In this document: positions 1 to 8,186 of the stretch, in pieces | Numbering within the stretch: the first letter of the stretch is position 1 | Layout of the letters: every line of letters begins with the position of its first letter | Assembly (NCBI GenBank): GCA_031278025.1 | Contig: JAITLF010000123.1 | Span: 1-10,694, forward strand | Direction of reading: 5' to 3' | DNA length: 10,694 nucleotides | Source of the DNA: Treponema sp. | GTDB taxonomy: Bacteria > Spirochaetota > Spirochaetia > Treponematales > Breznakiellaceae | Program-made: the position numbers and the translations under genes | Notes under the pieces: generated by a model | Database searches by the model: none | Seen by the model: only the letters and a program-made list of their open reading frames with translations | What the model was told of the DNA's origin: nothing

Positions 1-169
1 CGGGCCGCTTCTTTTCCGGCTTGAACTTTACGGTCCTTCCGTCCGTGCTGACAAGAACTTCCCTGTCAGGCTTTTCACTTAAAAGCCTGACGGCTGATTT
101 CCGGTGATACCCGGTCTGCCGTGTAAATTTGTCAAGCAGCCCCCTTTTTCCTTTCATGTTTAACCCCAT
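1..169 (-). CDS. Transposase, N-terminal fragment (integrase/DDE type), truncated by window edge
   Basis: An open frame reads leftward from ATG at 169-167 and is still open at base 1 (56 codons visible). A strong Shine-Dalgarno (AAGGAGGG, minus strand, 184-177) sits 7 nt before this ATG, which favours it over a second in-frame ATG at 157. An in-frame stop at 196-194 bounds the frame upstream. The N-terminus reads KGKRGLLDKFTRQTGYHRK and then SAVRLLSEKP. A basic 'LLDxFxxxTGYHRKxAxRLL' helix-turn-helix start is what I know from a family of about 400-residue integrase-like IS transposases. The catalytic domain would lie off the left edge and is not seen. It is divergent from ilvN, so it is not part of that operon. 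Family assignment is tentative; that it is a transposase is likely. Confidence 0.6.
   Translation of the reverse strand, partial: MGLNMKGKRGLLDKFTRQTGYHRKSAVRLLSEKPDREVLVSTDGRTVKFKPEKKRP
65..91. repeat. Perfect 11-bp hairpin inside the transposase start
   Basis: GTCAGGCTTTT (65-75) and AAAAGCCTGAC (81-91) are exact reverse complements separated by a 5-nt loop (CACTT). The hairpin lies within the transposase frame, 78 nt downstream of its start, and encodes the region around the LLSEKPD residues. There is no T-tract after it on either strand, so it does not look like an intrinsic terminator. Confidence 0.6.
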
Positions 170-237
170 TCGGATGCCCTCCTTCAGGCGCCCTTATGTT
201 AATTTGGGTACCATTTTCAATGAGGCAACGCGGACCC

Positions 238-266
238 TTGTCCTTTTCAGCGCCCGGTGGTATAGT
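238..266 (+). promoter_or_regulatory. Predicted sigma-70-type promoter of the ilv-leu cluster
   Basis: TTGTCC (238-243, 4 of 6 to the -35 consensus) and TATAGT (261-266, 5 of 6 to the -10 consensus) are separated by exactly 17 bp. A TGG at 258-260 supplies an extended -10. Transcription would start near 273, leaving a leader of only about 22 nt before the ilvN ATG at 295. Such a short leader leaves no room for a T-box, leader-peptide attenuator or riboswitch, so any control is more likely to act at initiation or at the enzyme level. The promoter starts right after the inferred IS end, so the IS could have replaced the native upstream region. Confidence 0.5.
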
Positions 267-294
267 TGCGCTACTTTGTTTTTCGGGGGCGGAT

Positions 295-813
295 ATGAAG
301 CAGCATGTGGTGTCGACCCTGGTGGAAAACCGGGCGGGAACCCTTAGCCGGGTGTCCGGGCTTTTCAGCCGCCGGGGTTTTAATATCGACAGCTTGACCG
401 TTGGGGAAACGGAAGACTCTTCGGTCTCCCGGATGACCATCGCGGTAACCGGAGCGGACTCGGTGTTGGAGCAGATTATCAAACAGTTAAGCAAACTCGT
501 TGATGTGATCGCGGTGCGGGAGCTGGATTCCTCATCCTGCGTCCGCCGGGAAATCCTCCTGGTGAAGGTGGAGGCCGATGAGAAAACCCGGCCCGCGGTT
601 CTTGAAGTCGCTACGATTTTCCGTTCCCGTGTTATTGATGTATCTCCTTCCACCATTACCATTGAGGCTACCGGCGATATTGAGAAGCTCAACGGCCTCC
701 TTCTGCTCCTACGCCCTTACGGCGTTCTTGAACTTGCCCGCACCGGCCTTGTAGCCCTGGAGCGGGGCGCCGGGGTACTTTCCCTCCCTTCCGTACTAAG
801 CATTAGCAACTAA
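295..813 (+). CDS. ilvN: Acetolactate (acetohydroxyacid) synthase, small regulatory subunit
   Basis: This 172-residue protein is the regulatory partner of IlvB. It is known to activate the catalytic subunit and to confer feedback inhibition by valine. The N-terminal ACT domain (residues 4-76) shows the family pattern ENRAGTLSRVSGLFSRRGFN followed by IDSLTVGETED. The second, C-terminal domain (about 84-160) ends with the typical ARTGLVALERG segment at 148-158. Length fits the usual 160-175 residues. I chose the ATG at 295 because homology begins exactly there and because the predicted promoter (238-266) lies inside any longer frame. The frame is open back to an ATG at 196, but those 33 residues look unlike IlvN. 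The ribosome site (GGGGGCGG, 285-292) is weak. It is first in the cluster, 105 bp before ilvC, and far from its partner ilvB, which is last. Confidence 0.93.
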   Translation: MKQHVVSTLVENRAGTLSRVSGLFSRRGFNIDSLTVGETEDSSVSRMTIAVTGADSVLEQIIKQLSKLVDVIAVRELDSSSCVRREILLVKVEADEKTRPAVLEVATIFRSRVIDVSPSTITIEATGDIEKLNGLLLLLRPYGVLELARTGLVALERGAGVLSLPSVLSISN

Positions 814-824
814 CCGGCAATTGC

Positions 825-859
825 GCGGATGGATCCGGGCCTGGTCCCCGGATACCCGC
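825..859 (+). repeat. GC-rich hairpin in the ilvN-ilvC gap
   Basis: ATCCGGG (833-839) pairs with CCCGGAT (847-853) around a 7-nt loop. After a small internal loop, GCGG (825-828) pairs with CCGC (856-859). It starts 12 bp after the ilvN stop. No U-tract follows, so full termination is not expected. It could reduce readthrough or protect the 3' end of an ilvN message, but this is inference. Confidence 0.5.
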
Positions 860-890
860 CGTAAGACAAATACCGGATTCTCACAAAAAA

Positions 891-1932
<1,042 letters not shown>

Positions 1933-1947
1933 ACGGAAGAAAAATAA

Positions 1948-1985
1948 GAGGCTGCTGTTCCAAGACTGAAGTTTGGAACAGCCTC
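1948..1985. repeat. Palindromic GAGGCTGTTCCAA element, ilvC-leuA gap
   Basis: CTGTTCCAA (1955-1963) pairs perfectly with TTGGAACAG (1973-1981) around a 9-nt loop. GAGG (1948-1951) and CCTC (1982-1985) extend the stem beyond a 3-nt bulge (an extra CTG at 1952-1954). The outer sequence, read inward from the right, is GAGGCTGTTCCAAAC, which is nearly the same as the left end of the palindrome at 9997-10070. This makes it a member of a small dispersed family in this window. It sits 15 bp after the ilvC stop and 21 bp before the leuA ATG and would form a hairpin in the mRNA. No T-tract follows it. Confidence 0.6.
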
Positions 1986-2006
1986 AATATACTACGAGGA
2001 GGTCCT

Positions 2007-3536
2007 ATGGTCCGTACTGTATACATTTTTGACACCACCCTGCGGGACGGCGAACAGGCCCCGGGGTGCAGCATGAATTTGCGGGAAAAGCTTGAGGTGG
2101 CCCGCCGGCTTGAGAAGCTGAAGGTAGACGTCATGGAGGCGGGGTTTCCCGCGTCAAGTCCCGGAGACAAGGAAGCCGTAAAGGCTATCGCGGAGATAGT
2201 TACGGACAGCGCTGTGGCGGGCCTGTGCCGGTCGCTGGAAAAGGATATAGACGCGGCGCGGGAAGCCCTTGCCTCCGCAGTCCAGCCCAGGATACACCTG
2301 TTCCTGGCGACCTCCCCTATTCACCTGGAGTACAAGCTGAAGATGACACCGGAGCAGGTTCTGGAAACCGCGGCGGCTTCGGTAACCTACGCCCGGAAGT
2401 TCTGTTCCGACATTGAGTTTTCCGCGGAAGACGCCTTCCGTAGCGATCCCGATTTTGTCTGCCGGGTTTTTGGCGCGGCCATAGCCGCCGGGGCCTCAAC
2501 GGTCAACTTTCCGGATACCGTAGGCTACGCCATGCCGGAAGAATTCGGGAACCGCATCCGCTATATCAAGGAACATACCCCAGGCATGGAAAAGGCCCGG
2601 CTTTCGGTACACTGCCACAACGATCTGGGATTGGCGGTTGCCAACAGCCTGGCCGCGATTCAGAACGGGGCGGATCAGGTGGAATGCACAATTAACGGCC
2701 TGGGAGAGCGGGCGGGGAACGCCTCCCTTGAGGAGATCGTCATGTCCCTGCATGTCAGGAAGGACCTGTTCGACGCGGACTCCCGGATCGATACCACCCA
2801 GATCTACGCCGTAAGCCGTCTGGTGAGCCAGGTTACCGGGGTCAAGGTACAGCCCAACAAGGCCGTTGTTGGGGAAAACGCCTTTGCCCACGAAGCGGGG
2901 ATACACCAGCACGGCGTCCTGGCCAACCGGTCCACCTACGAGATCATGACGCCCCAGTCCATCGGCATTCCCAATAACCGCATGGTCCTGGGCAAGCATT
3001 CGGGCCGCCACGCCTTTGAGGAACGCCTGAGGGAACTCAGCTTGCAGGCGGAAGGGCCGGTCTTGGAACGGGTCTTTGCCCAGTTCAAAGATTTAGCGGA
3101 CAAGAAGAAGGTGGTCGGCGACCGGGATATTGAGGCCCTGGTGATGGGCGCCGCTACGGCGGTTCCGGAAACCTGGAAGCTGGATCACTGGGCGGTGAAC
3201 ACCGGTTCCGCCCTGGGGGCCAGCGGCGTCATCAGGCTGATTGACCGGGACGGGCAAACCAAAAAGCTGGTTACCCTGGGGGACGGCCCCATTCACGCCA
3301 TCTTCCTGGCCATCAACCACATCATCAAGAAGGAGCCGGAACTTGAACTCTACGAAATCGGGGCCATCACCGGCGACGCTTCCGCCCAGGGCGAGACCAT
3401 GGTGAAGATAGGCTGGAAAGGCCGGCACTGGAACGGACGGGGGATCTCCACCGACATCATAGAATCTTCTATTAGGGCGTATCTTGCGGCGATCAACGCG
3501 ATGGAATGGGAACTCTCCGCCGGGGGAAGCACGTAA
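2007..3536 (+). CDS. leuA: 2-isopropylmalate synthase
   Basis: LeuA condenses acetyl-CoA with 2-ketoisovalerate, the committed step to leucine, and is normally inhibited by leucine. The 509 residues fit the bacterial form (500-520). The TIM-barrel domain begins with FDTTLRDGEQAPG (8-20; metal-binding D9, catalytic R13). It continues with HCHNDLGLAVANS (202-214, metal-binding H202 and H204), GLGERAGNASLEE (231-243) and HEAGIHQHG (295-303). The C-terminal regulatory domain (about 374-502) has the leucine-site type segments TLGDGPIHA (423-431), ITGDASAQGET (454-464) and GRGISTDIIESSIRAYLAAI (477-496), so feedback control is probably kept. A strong GAGGAGG at 1996-2002 precedes the ATG by 4 nt. 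Its stop codon directly abuts the cimA ATG. A homocitrate synthase is less likely, given this regulatory domain and the neighbours. Confidence 0.95.
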   Translation: MVRTVYIFDTTLRDGEQAPGCSMNLREKLEVARRLEKLKVDVMEAGFPASSPGDKEAVKAIAEIVTDSAVAGLCRSLEKDIDAAREALASAVQPRIHLFLATSPIHLEYKLKMTPEQVLETAAASVTYARKFCSDIEFSAEDAFRSDPDFVCRVFGAAIAAGASTVNFPDTVGYAMPEEFGNRIRYIKEHTPGMEKARLSVHCHNDLGLAVANSLAAIQNGADQVECTINGLGERAGNASLEEIVMSLHVRKDLFDADSRIDTTQIYAVSRLVSQVTGVKVQPNKAVVGENAFAHEAGIHQHGVLANRSTYEIMTPQSIGIPNNRMVLGKHSGRHAFEERLRELSLQAEGPVLERVFAQFKDLADKKKVVGDRDIEALVMGAATAVPETWKLDHWAVNTGSALGASGVIRLIDRDGQTKKLVTLGDGPIHAIFLAINHIIKKEPELELYEIGAITGDASAQGETMVKIGWKGRHWNGRGISTDIIESSIRAYLAAINAMEWELSAGGST

Positions 3537-5186
3537 ATGCCTCAGGATAATGACGGCGCTTCCAGGGCGTCTATTGAGGAACTTGATATTGAAGGACTCG
3601 ATATCGAAATACTCGATACGACGCTCAGGGACGGCGCGCAGGGAGAGGGGATAAGCTTTTCCGTTCAGGATAAACTCGCCATAGCCCGTGCCTTAGATGA
3701 GCTGGGCGTCGCCTGGATCGAGGCGGGGAATCCGGGGAGTAATCCCAAAGACCTGGAGTTCTTCCGCCATGCTCAACGCCTTACGCTGGAAAACGCCCAG
3801 CTCTGCGCGTTTGGGGCCACCCGGAAGAAGGGCCGTGCCGCGGCGGAGGATCCCCACCTGCAAAGCCTCCTGTCCGCTGAAACCGGGGGGGTGGTGATCT
3901 TTGGGAAGAGCTGGGACTTACAGGCAACCGAGGTCCTGGGGGTAAGCCGCGAGGAAAACCTGGACATGATAGCCCAAACCATCGCCTTTCTTACGGAACG
4001 GGGCCGCCGGGTCATCTACGATGCGGAGCATTTCTTTGACGGGTTCGGGGCTAACCGGGACTACGCGCTTGCCACGCTCACGGCGGCACGGGAAGCCGGC
4101 GCTTCCCATCTGGTCCTGTGCGACACCAACGGCGGAACCTTCCCGGACGCCATAGGCGCCGCGGTCCGGGCGGTACGGGAGGCGTTCCCGCGCGTCGTTA
4201 TCGGCATACACGTCCACAACGACGCGGGCATGGCCGCCGCCAACACGGTAACGGCGGTGCAGGCCGGGTGCCGCCATGTCCAGGGGACCCTGGCGGGCTT
4301 TGGGGAGCGGTGCGGCAACACCGCCTTAGCTGCGGTAATCCCCAGCATCAGCCTCAAGCTGGGCCTTCCCTGCCTGCCCGAAGGCCGGCTGGAACGCCTG
4401 TTCGACCTGACCCGGAAGGTGGCGGAGATCGCCAACGTAACGGTCCCTGAGGACATGCCCTATGTGGGGGCCCACGCTTTTTCCCACAAAGCCGGTATGC
4501 ACGCCGATGCCATCCTCAAGGTACAACATTCCTTTGAGCATATCGATCCGGCACGGGTGGGAAACGGACGGCGTTTCCTGATGAGCGAGGTTGGGGGCCG
4601 TTCAGCCATTGCCGAGCGGGCGCGGAAGCTGGAGCCCGGCCTTACCAAGGATCATCCTGCAACCGCAGCCCTGGCCCAACGGCTTAAAGCCCTGGAAGCG
4701 GAGGGTTGGCAGTTTGAGGGCGCCGACGCCAGCTTTGAACTGCTGGTCCGCCGGGAACTGGGCCGGTACCAGCCCCTGTTCAGGATCGAGGCCTACCGGG
4801 TGGTGAGCGAACACCCTCCCAGCGATATCCTGGCCTGTTCCCACGCCTGGGTTAAGGTCTGGGTGGACGGCACGGCGGACATTGCCGCGGCGGAAGGGAA
4901 CGGCCCGGTAAACGCCCTGGACGGCGCGCTCCGCCGGGCCCTCGCGCGTTTCTACCCGGAACTTGCGCAGATGCGGCTTTCGGACTTCAAGGTCCGGGTC
5001 ATAGACGGGAACGCCGCTACCGCGGCCAAGGTCCGGGTCCTCATCGAATCTACCGATGGCCGGAACGCCTGGACCACGGTAGGGGTCTCCGAGGATATTA
5101 TTGACGCGAGCAGGGCCGCCCTGGTGGATTCCCTGGAGTACAAGCTGATAGGCGATATTGAGCGCCGGTTCAAGGCGTATTTATAA
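3537..5186 (+). CDS. cimA: (R)-citramalate synthase
   Basis: CimA joins pyruvate and acetyl-CoA to (R)-citramalate, the entry to the threonine-independent isoleucine route. It is a LeuA relative of 549 residues, close to the 520-545 typical of the long citramalate synthase group. The characteristic start of that group is visible: EILDTTLRDGAQGEGISFS (24-42, with D27, R31 and D32). HVHNDAGMAAANT (225-237), GFGERCGNTAL (254-264) and AFSHKAGMHADAI (314-326) follow. The C-terminal LeuA-type domain (about 395-545) contains GNGPVNALDGALRRAL (454-469) and a final VGVSEDIIDASRAALVDSLE segment. The ATG abuts the leuA TAA with no gap and only a weak GGGGGA site, which suggests translational coupling. 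The N-terminus carries an unusual near-repeat, ELDIEGLDIEILD (15-27). Function is by family; a second isopropylmalate or homocitrate synthase is the alternative. Confidence 0.88.
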   Translation: MPQDNDGASRASIEELDIEGLDIEILDTTLRDGAQGEGISFSVQDKLAIARALDELGVAWIEAGNPGSNPKDLEFFRHAQRLTLENAQLCAFGATRKKGRAAAEDPHLQSLLSAETGGVVIFGKSWDLQATEVLGVSREENLDMIAQTIAFLTERGRRVIYDAEHFFDGFGANRDYALATLTAAREAGASHLVLCDTNGGTFPDAIGAAVRAVREAFPRVVIGIHVHNDAGMAAANTVTAVQAGCRHVQGTLAGFGERCGNTALAAVIPSISLKLGLPCLPEGRLERLFDLTRKVAEIANVTVPEDMPYVGAHAFSHKAGMHADAILKVQHSFEHIDPARVGNGRRFLMSEVGGRSAIAERARKLEPGLTKDHPATAALAQRLKALEAEGWQFEGADASFELLVRRELGRYQPLFRIEAYRVVSEHPPSDILACSHAWVKVWVDGTADIAAAEGNGPVNALDGALRRALARFYPELAQMRLSDFKVRVIDGNAATAAKVRVLIESTDGRNAWTTVGVSEDIIDASRAALVDSLEYKLIGDIERRFKAYL

Positions 5187-5221
5187 GCGCGCTGCCGGGC
5201 GGGTTCGTTGCCGGGCGAAAA

Positions 5222-5291
5222 CGCCGAATTCACGTATAGGAATGCTCCAGCCATGATCGTGAATGTTCCATTCTTATACGTGAATTCGGCG
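5222..5291. repeat. Large inverted repeat (23-bp arms), cimA-leuB gap
   Basis: The left arm 5222-5244 (starting CGCCGAATTCACGTATA) is the reverse complement of the right arm 5269-5291, with a single G.U-compatible mismatch, around a 24-nt loop. It lies 35 bp after the cimA stop and 39 bp before the leuB start and fills half of the largest gap in the cluster. The loop contains CGTGAAT (5259-5265), a second copy of the right-arm heptamer (5279-5285), so the left arm could pair with either. A few T residues (TTTT, 5295-5298) follow after GAA, which makes a leaky terminator possible. It could also be an mRNA-processing or stabilising hairpin, or a small mobile palindrome. Confidence 0.75.
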
Positions 5292-5330
5292 GAATTTTAG
5301 ATACGAGAGAAGGGAAGGAGGAGACAATCA

Positions 5331-6449
5331 ATGAACTATTCAATAGCCCTGATCCCCGGCGACGGGATTGGACCCGATGTATTAGCCCCGGCGCGGGCGG
5401 TTCTGGACGCGGCGGGAACTACCTACGGCCATGTCTTCACCTATGTGGAACTTGAGGCGGGAGGCGCGGCCATAGACCGTACGGGGGAACCCCTGCCCCG
5501 CGCGGCCCTGGAAGCGGCGAAGCGGTGCGACGCGGTTCTTTTGGGCGCGGTGGGGGGGCCCAAATGGGAAACCCTGCCGGGGCATCTGCGGCCTGAGCGG
5601 GCCTTGCTGGGCCTGCGCGCCGGTCTTGGGGTTTTCGCCAATCTCAGGCCCGCTTCGCTCCTGCCCCAGCTCAGGGCCGCCTGTCCCCTCAAGGACGAGG
5701 TACTTATCGCATCCAATCCCGCGGGAAAGCCGGATTTCGACCTCCTCATCGTGCGGGAGCTTACCGGGGGCATCTACTTCGGCGAGCGGGGGAGGAGCGC
5801 CGATGGTTCATCCGCATTCGACATCGAGACCTACTCCCGGACCGAGATCGAGCGGGTTCTCCGCATCGGCTACGCGGCTGCCAGGGGCCGGCGGCGGAAG
5901 CTCTGCGTGGTGGACAAGGCTAATGTCCTTGAATCTTCCCGGCTTTGGCGGGAAACGGCCCAGGCCCTTTCCAGGGAGGAGCCGGACATAGAGACCAGCT
6001 ACCTCTATGTAGACAACGCGGCCATGCAGCTTATCCGCGCCCCCGGCCAGTTCGACGTGATCGTTACGAGCAACCTCTTTGGGGACATCCTCTCTGACGA
6101 GGCGTCGGTGCTCACCGGGTCCATCGGCATGCTGGCCTCCGCCAGCATCGGGAGCGTTCCGGGAACCGGCTCCACGGTCATGGGTTTGTACGAACCCATT
6201 CACGGCTCCGCCCCCGACCTAGCCGGAAAAGACGCCGCCAACCCCTTGGCGGCCATCCTTTCCACCGCCCTGATGCTCCGCTATTCCTTTGGCTTGCAAA
6301 CGGAAGCCGCCGCCATCGAAAGGGCGGTACGCGCCGTCCTGGATGCGGGCCTGCGGACCCGCGACATCGCCTGCAGGGGCGGCGGCGCGGAACGGATCGT
6401 CGGTACACGGGAAATGGGGGAAGCCGTCCTCGAACAGGTACGGGTATAA
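5331..6449 (+). CDS. leuB: 3-isopropylmalate dehydrogenase
   Basis: LeuB oxidatively decarboxylates 3-isopropylmalate to 2-ketoisocaproate with NAD+. The same enzyme type handles the 3-methylmalate made in the citramalate route. The 372 residues are normal for the family (350-375). Visible motifs are IPGDGIGPDV (8-17), GAVGGPKWE (72-80), substrate arginines in LRAGLGVFANLRP (95-107) and RELTGGIYFGERG (142-154, R142 and catalytic Y149). DKANVLESSRLWR (195-207, catalytic K196), YVDNAAMQLI (226-235, D228), SNLFGDILSDEASVLTGSIG (247-266, metal ligands D252 and D256) and the NAD-site HGSAPDLAGKDAANP (291-305) follow. The NAD-type HGSAPDxAG segment and the neighbours separate it from isocitrate dehydrogenase. 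AAGGAGGAG ends 8 nt before the ATG. It follows the large palindrome, which may set its expression apart from the upstream genes. Confidence 0.96.
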   Translation: MNYSIALIPGDGIGPDVLAPARAVLDAAGTTYGHVFTYVELEAGGAAIDRTGEPLPRAALEAAKRCDAVLLGAVGGPKWETLPGHLRPERALLGLRAGLGVFANLRPASLLPQLRAACPLKDEVLIASNPAGKPDFDLLIVRELTGGIYFGERGRSADGSSAFDIETYSRTEIERVLRIGYAAARGRRRKLCVVDKANVLESSRLWRETAQALSREEPDIETSYLYVDNAAMQLIRAPGQFDVIVTSNLFGDILSDEASVLTGSIGMLASASIGSVPGTGSTVMGLYEPIHGSAPDLAGKDAANPLAAILSTALMLRYSFGLQTEAAAIERAVRAVLDAGLRTRDIACRGGGAERIVGTREMGEAVLEQVRV

Positions 6450-6503
6450 GGGAGGCCGGACGCAGCGCGCCGAAAGCAGAATGAGAGGCAGAAGGAGAGG
6501 TAT

Positions 6504-8177
6504 ATGAGAAGTGATTCCGTAAAGAAGGGGATAGCCCGGGCTCCCCACCGGTCCCTGTTTAAGGCGATGGGGTTTATTGACGAAGAATTTGACCGCCCGC
6601 TTATCGGCATTGCCGCGGCGAAAAGCGAGATCGTGCCGGGGCATGTGCATCTGGATACCATTGCGCGCGCCGCGGCGGAGGGGGTCAGGCTGGCCGGGGG
6701 CGTGCCGGTACAGTTCCCGGTCATCGGGGTGTGCGACGGCATCGCCATGGGCCATGAGGGTATGCGCTATTCCCTGGTAACACGGGAACTCATCGCCGAT
6801 TCCATTGAGTGCATGGTCATGGCCCACGGGTTTGACGCGGTGATCTTCATCCCCAACTGCGACAAGATCGTTCCGGGTATGCTCATGGCTGCGGCCCGGC
6901 TCAACCTGCCCGGTGTCTTCGTGTCCGGGGGGCCTATGCTTGCAGGACGCCTGAGGGGAAAGCCGATTACCCTAACCACCATGTTCGAGGCGGTAGGGGC
7001 GGTTGGGGCAGGAAAGATGGACGAGGCGGAACTTTCCGCCCTGGAGGAAGCGGCATGTCCCGGCTGCGGTTCCTGTTCGGGGATGTTTACCGCCAACTCC
7101 ATGAACTGCGTTACCGAAGCCCTAGGGCTGGCCTTGCCGGGAAACGGCACGATTCCGGCGGTGATGGCGGAGCGGCTGAGGCTTGCCAAGCGGACCGGAG
7201 TTCTGGTCATGGAGGTCCTGAAGAACGGCCTGCGCCCACGGGACATTCTGACCGGAGCGGCCTTCATGAACGCCCTGGCCCTGGACATGGCCCTGGGCTG
7301 CTCCACCAATACGGCCCTCCACCTTCCGGCGGTGGCCCACGAAGCGGCTTGTACGGCGGCGGGATGTTCCTTCATCGATCTCCTCAACCAGGTAAGCGCC
7401 GTTACCCCGAACCTGTGCAGGCTGGCTCCGGCGGGGCCGGATGCCGTTGAGGACCTCCACGCCGCCGGAGGGGTTCCCGCGGTACTGCGGGAACTGGCAA
7501 AGAAACGCCTGGTGGACGGCTCGGCCCCGACCGTCTACGGGACTCTGGCGGACGCCTTTCGGAACGCGGAAAACGCAAACCCCCGGATCATCCGGCCCGT
7601 GGAGGACCCCTATTCCGCCACCGGAGGACTCGCGGCGCTGCGGGGCAACCTTGCCCCCGACGGCTGCGTGGTTAAACGGAGCGCCGTGGCAGCTGCCATG
7701 CTCAAACATTCAGGCCCCGCACGGGTCTTCGATTCCGAAGAAGCCGCCTTTGACGCCATCATGGGAAGGCGGATACGGAAGGGGGATGTCATCGTCATCC
7801 GGTACGAAGGGCCCCGCGGGGGTCCGGGGATGAAGGAGATGCTCGGCCCTACCGCAGCCCTGGCCGGTATGGGCCTGGACGATCAGGTGGCCCTTATCAC
7901 GGACGGCCGCTTCTCCGGGGCCACGAAAGGGGCCGCCATAGGCCACATTTCCCCGGAAGCCGCCGCGGGCGGGGTCATCGGCCTCCTGCATGAAGGGGAC
8001 AGCATAGAGATTGACATCGACAACCGGGCCATCAAGGTCCGCCTTACGGATGAAGAGATCGCCTGCCGCCGTTCCCGGTGGGAGCCCCTGCCGCCCAAGG
8101 TCCGGTCGGGCTACCTTGCCCGGTACGCCCGGCAGGTTGGTTCCGCCGCCGGGGGAGCTATTTTTACGGAGTTTTAA
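6504..8177 (+). CDS. ilvD: Dihydroxyacid dehydratase
   Basis: IlvD dehydrates 2,3-dihydroxyisovalerate and 2,3-dihydroxy-3-methylvalerate to the 2-keto acids, using an iron-sulfur cluster and Mg. The 557 residues fit the family (550-620). Cluster and metal motifs are [11 protein letters not shown] (77-87), [11 protein letters not shown] (116-126; C119, and K121 at the usual modified-lysine position) and [18 protein letters not shown] (185-202). [10 protein letters not shown] (467-476) contains the expected catalytic serine S471. The segment [12 protein letters not shown] (36-47) lacks the cysteine that [2Fe-2S] members carry there, so I infer the oxygen-labile [4Fe-4S] type. That segment also reads AAA-KS where NS-F/W-N is common. 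The sugar-acid dehydratase Edd is a relative, but context and motifs favour IlvD. AAGGAGAGG lies upstream of the ATG; ilvB follows after 9 bp. Confidence 0.95.
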   Translation: MRSDSVKKGIARAPHRSLFKAMGFIDEEFDRPLIGIAAAKSEIVPGHVHLDTIARAAAEGVRLAGGVPVQFPVIGVCDGIAMGHEGMRYSLVTRELIADSIECMVMAHGFDAVIFIPNCDKIVPGMLMAAARLNLPGVFVSGGPMLAGRLRGKPITLTTMFEAVGAVGAGKMDEAELSALEEAACPGCGSCSGMFTANSMNCVTEALGLALPGNGTIPAVMAERLRLAKRTGVLVMEVLKNGLRPRDILTGAAFMNALALDMALGCSTNTALHLPAVAHEAACTAAGCSFIDLLNQVSAVTPNLCRLAPAGPDAVEDLHAAGGVPAVLRELAKKRLVDGSAPTVYGTLADAFRNAENANPRIIRPVEDPYSATGGLAALRGNLAPDGCVVKRSAVAAAMLKHSGPARVFDSEEAAFDAIMGRRIRKGDVIVIRYEGPRGGPGMKEMLGPTAALAGMGLDDQVALITDGRFSGATKGAAIGHISPEAAAGGVIGLLHEGDSIEIDIDNRAIKVRLTDEEIACRRSRWEPLPPKVRSGYLARYARQVGSAAGGAIFTEF

Positions 8178-8186
8178 GGAGCAAGC

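Larger units (their letters stand above)
1..235 (-). mobile_element. 5' end of an insertion sequence (partial, runs off left edge)
   Basis: The segment holds the start of a transposase gene reading leftward (169 to 1) and, upstream of it, the probable terminal region of the element. I infer that the IS end lies somewhere between the in-frame stop at 194-196 and about position 235, just before the ilvN promoter, because a transposase start normally sits within 30-100 bp of the element's end. The AT-richer stretch at 195-225 differs in composition from the operon. The exact boundary, terminal inverted repeat and target duplication cannot be fixed because the other end lies outside the window. 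Confidence 0.35.

Noticed and set aside
196..294. 33-residue N-terminal extension of IlvN
   Set aside because: The frame is open, but homology starts at 295, the residues do not resemble IlvN, and the best promoter lies within this segment.
170..294. T-box, leader-peptide attenuator or riboswitch ahead of the cluster
   Set aside because: The upstream gap is short, the predicted leader is about 22 nt, and I see no T-box sequence, no run of Leu/Ile/Val codons in a leader frame and no terminator hairpin.
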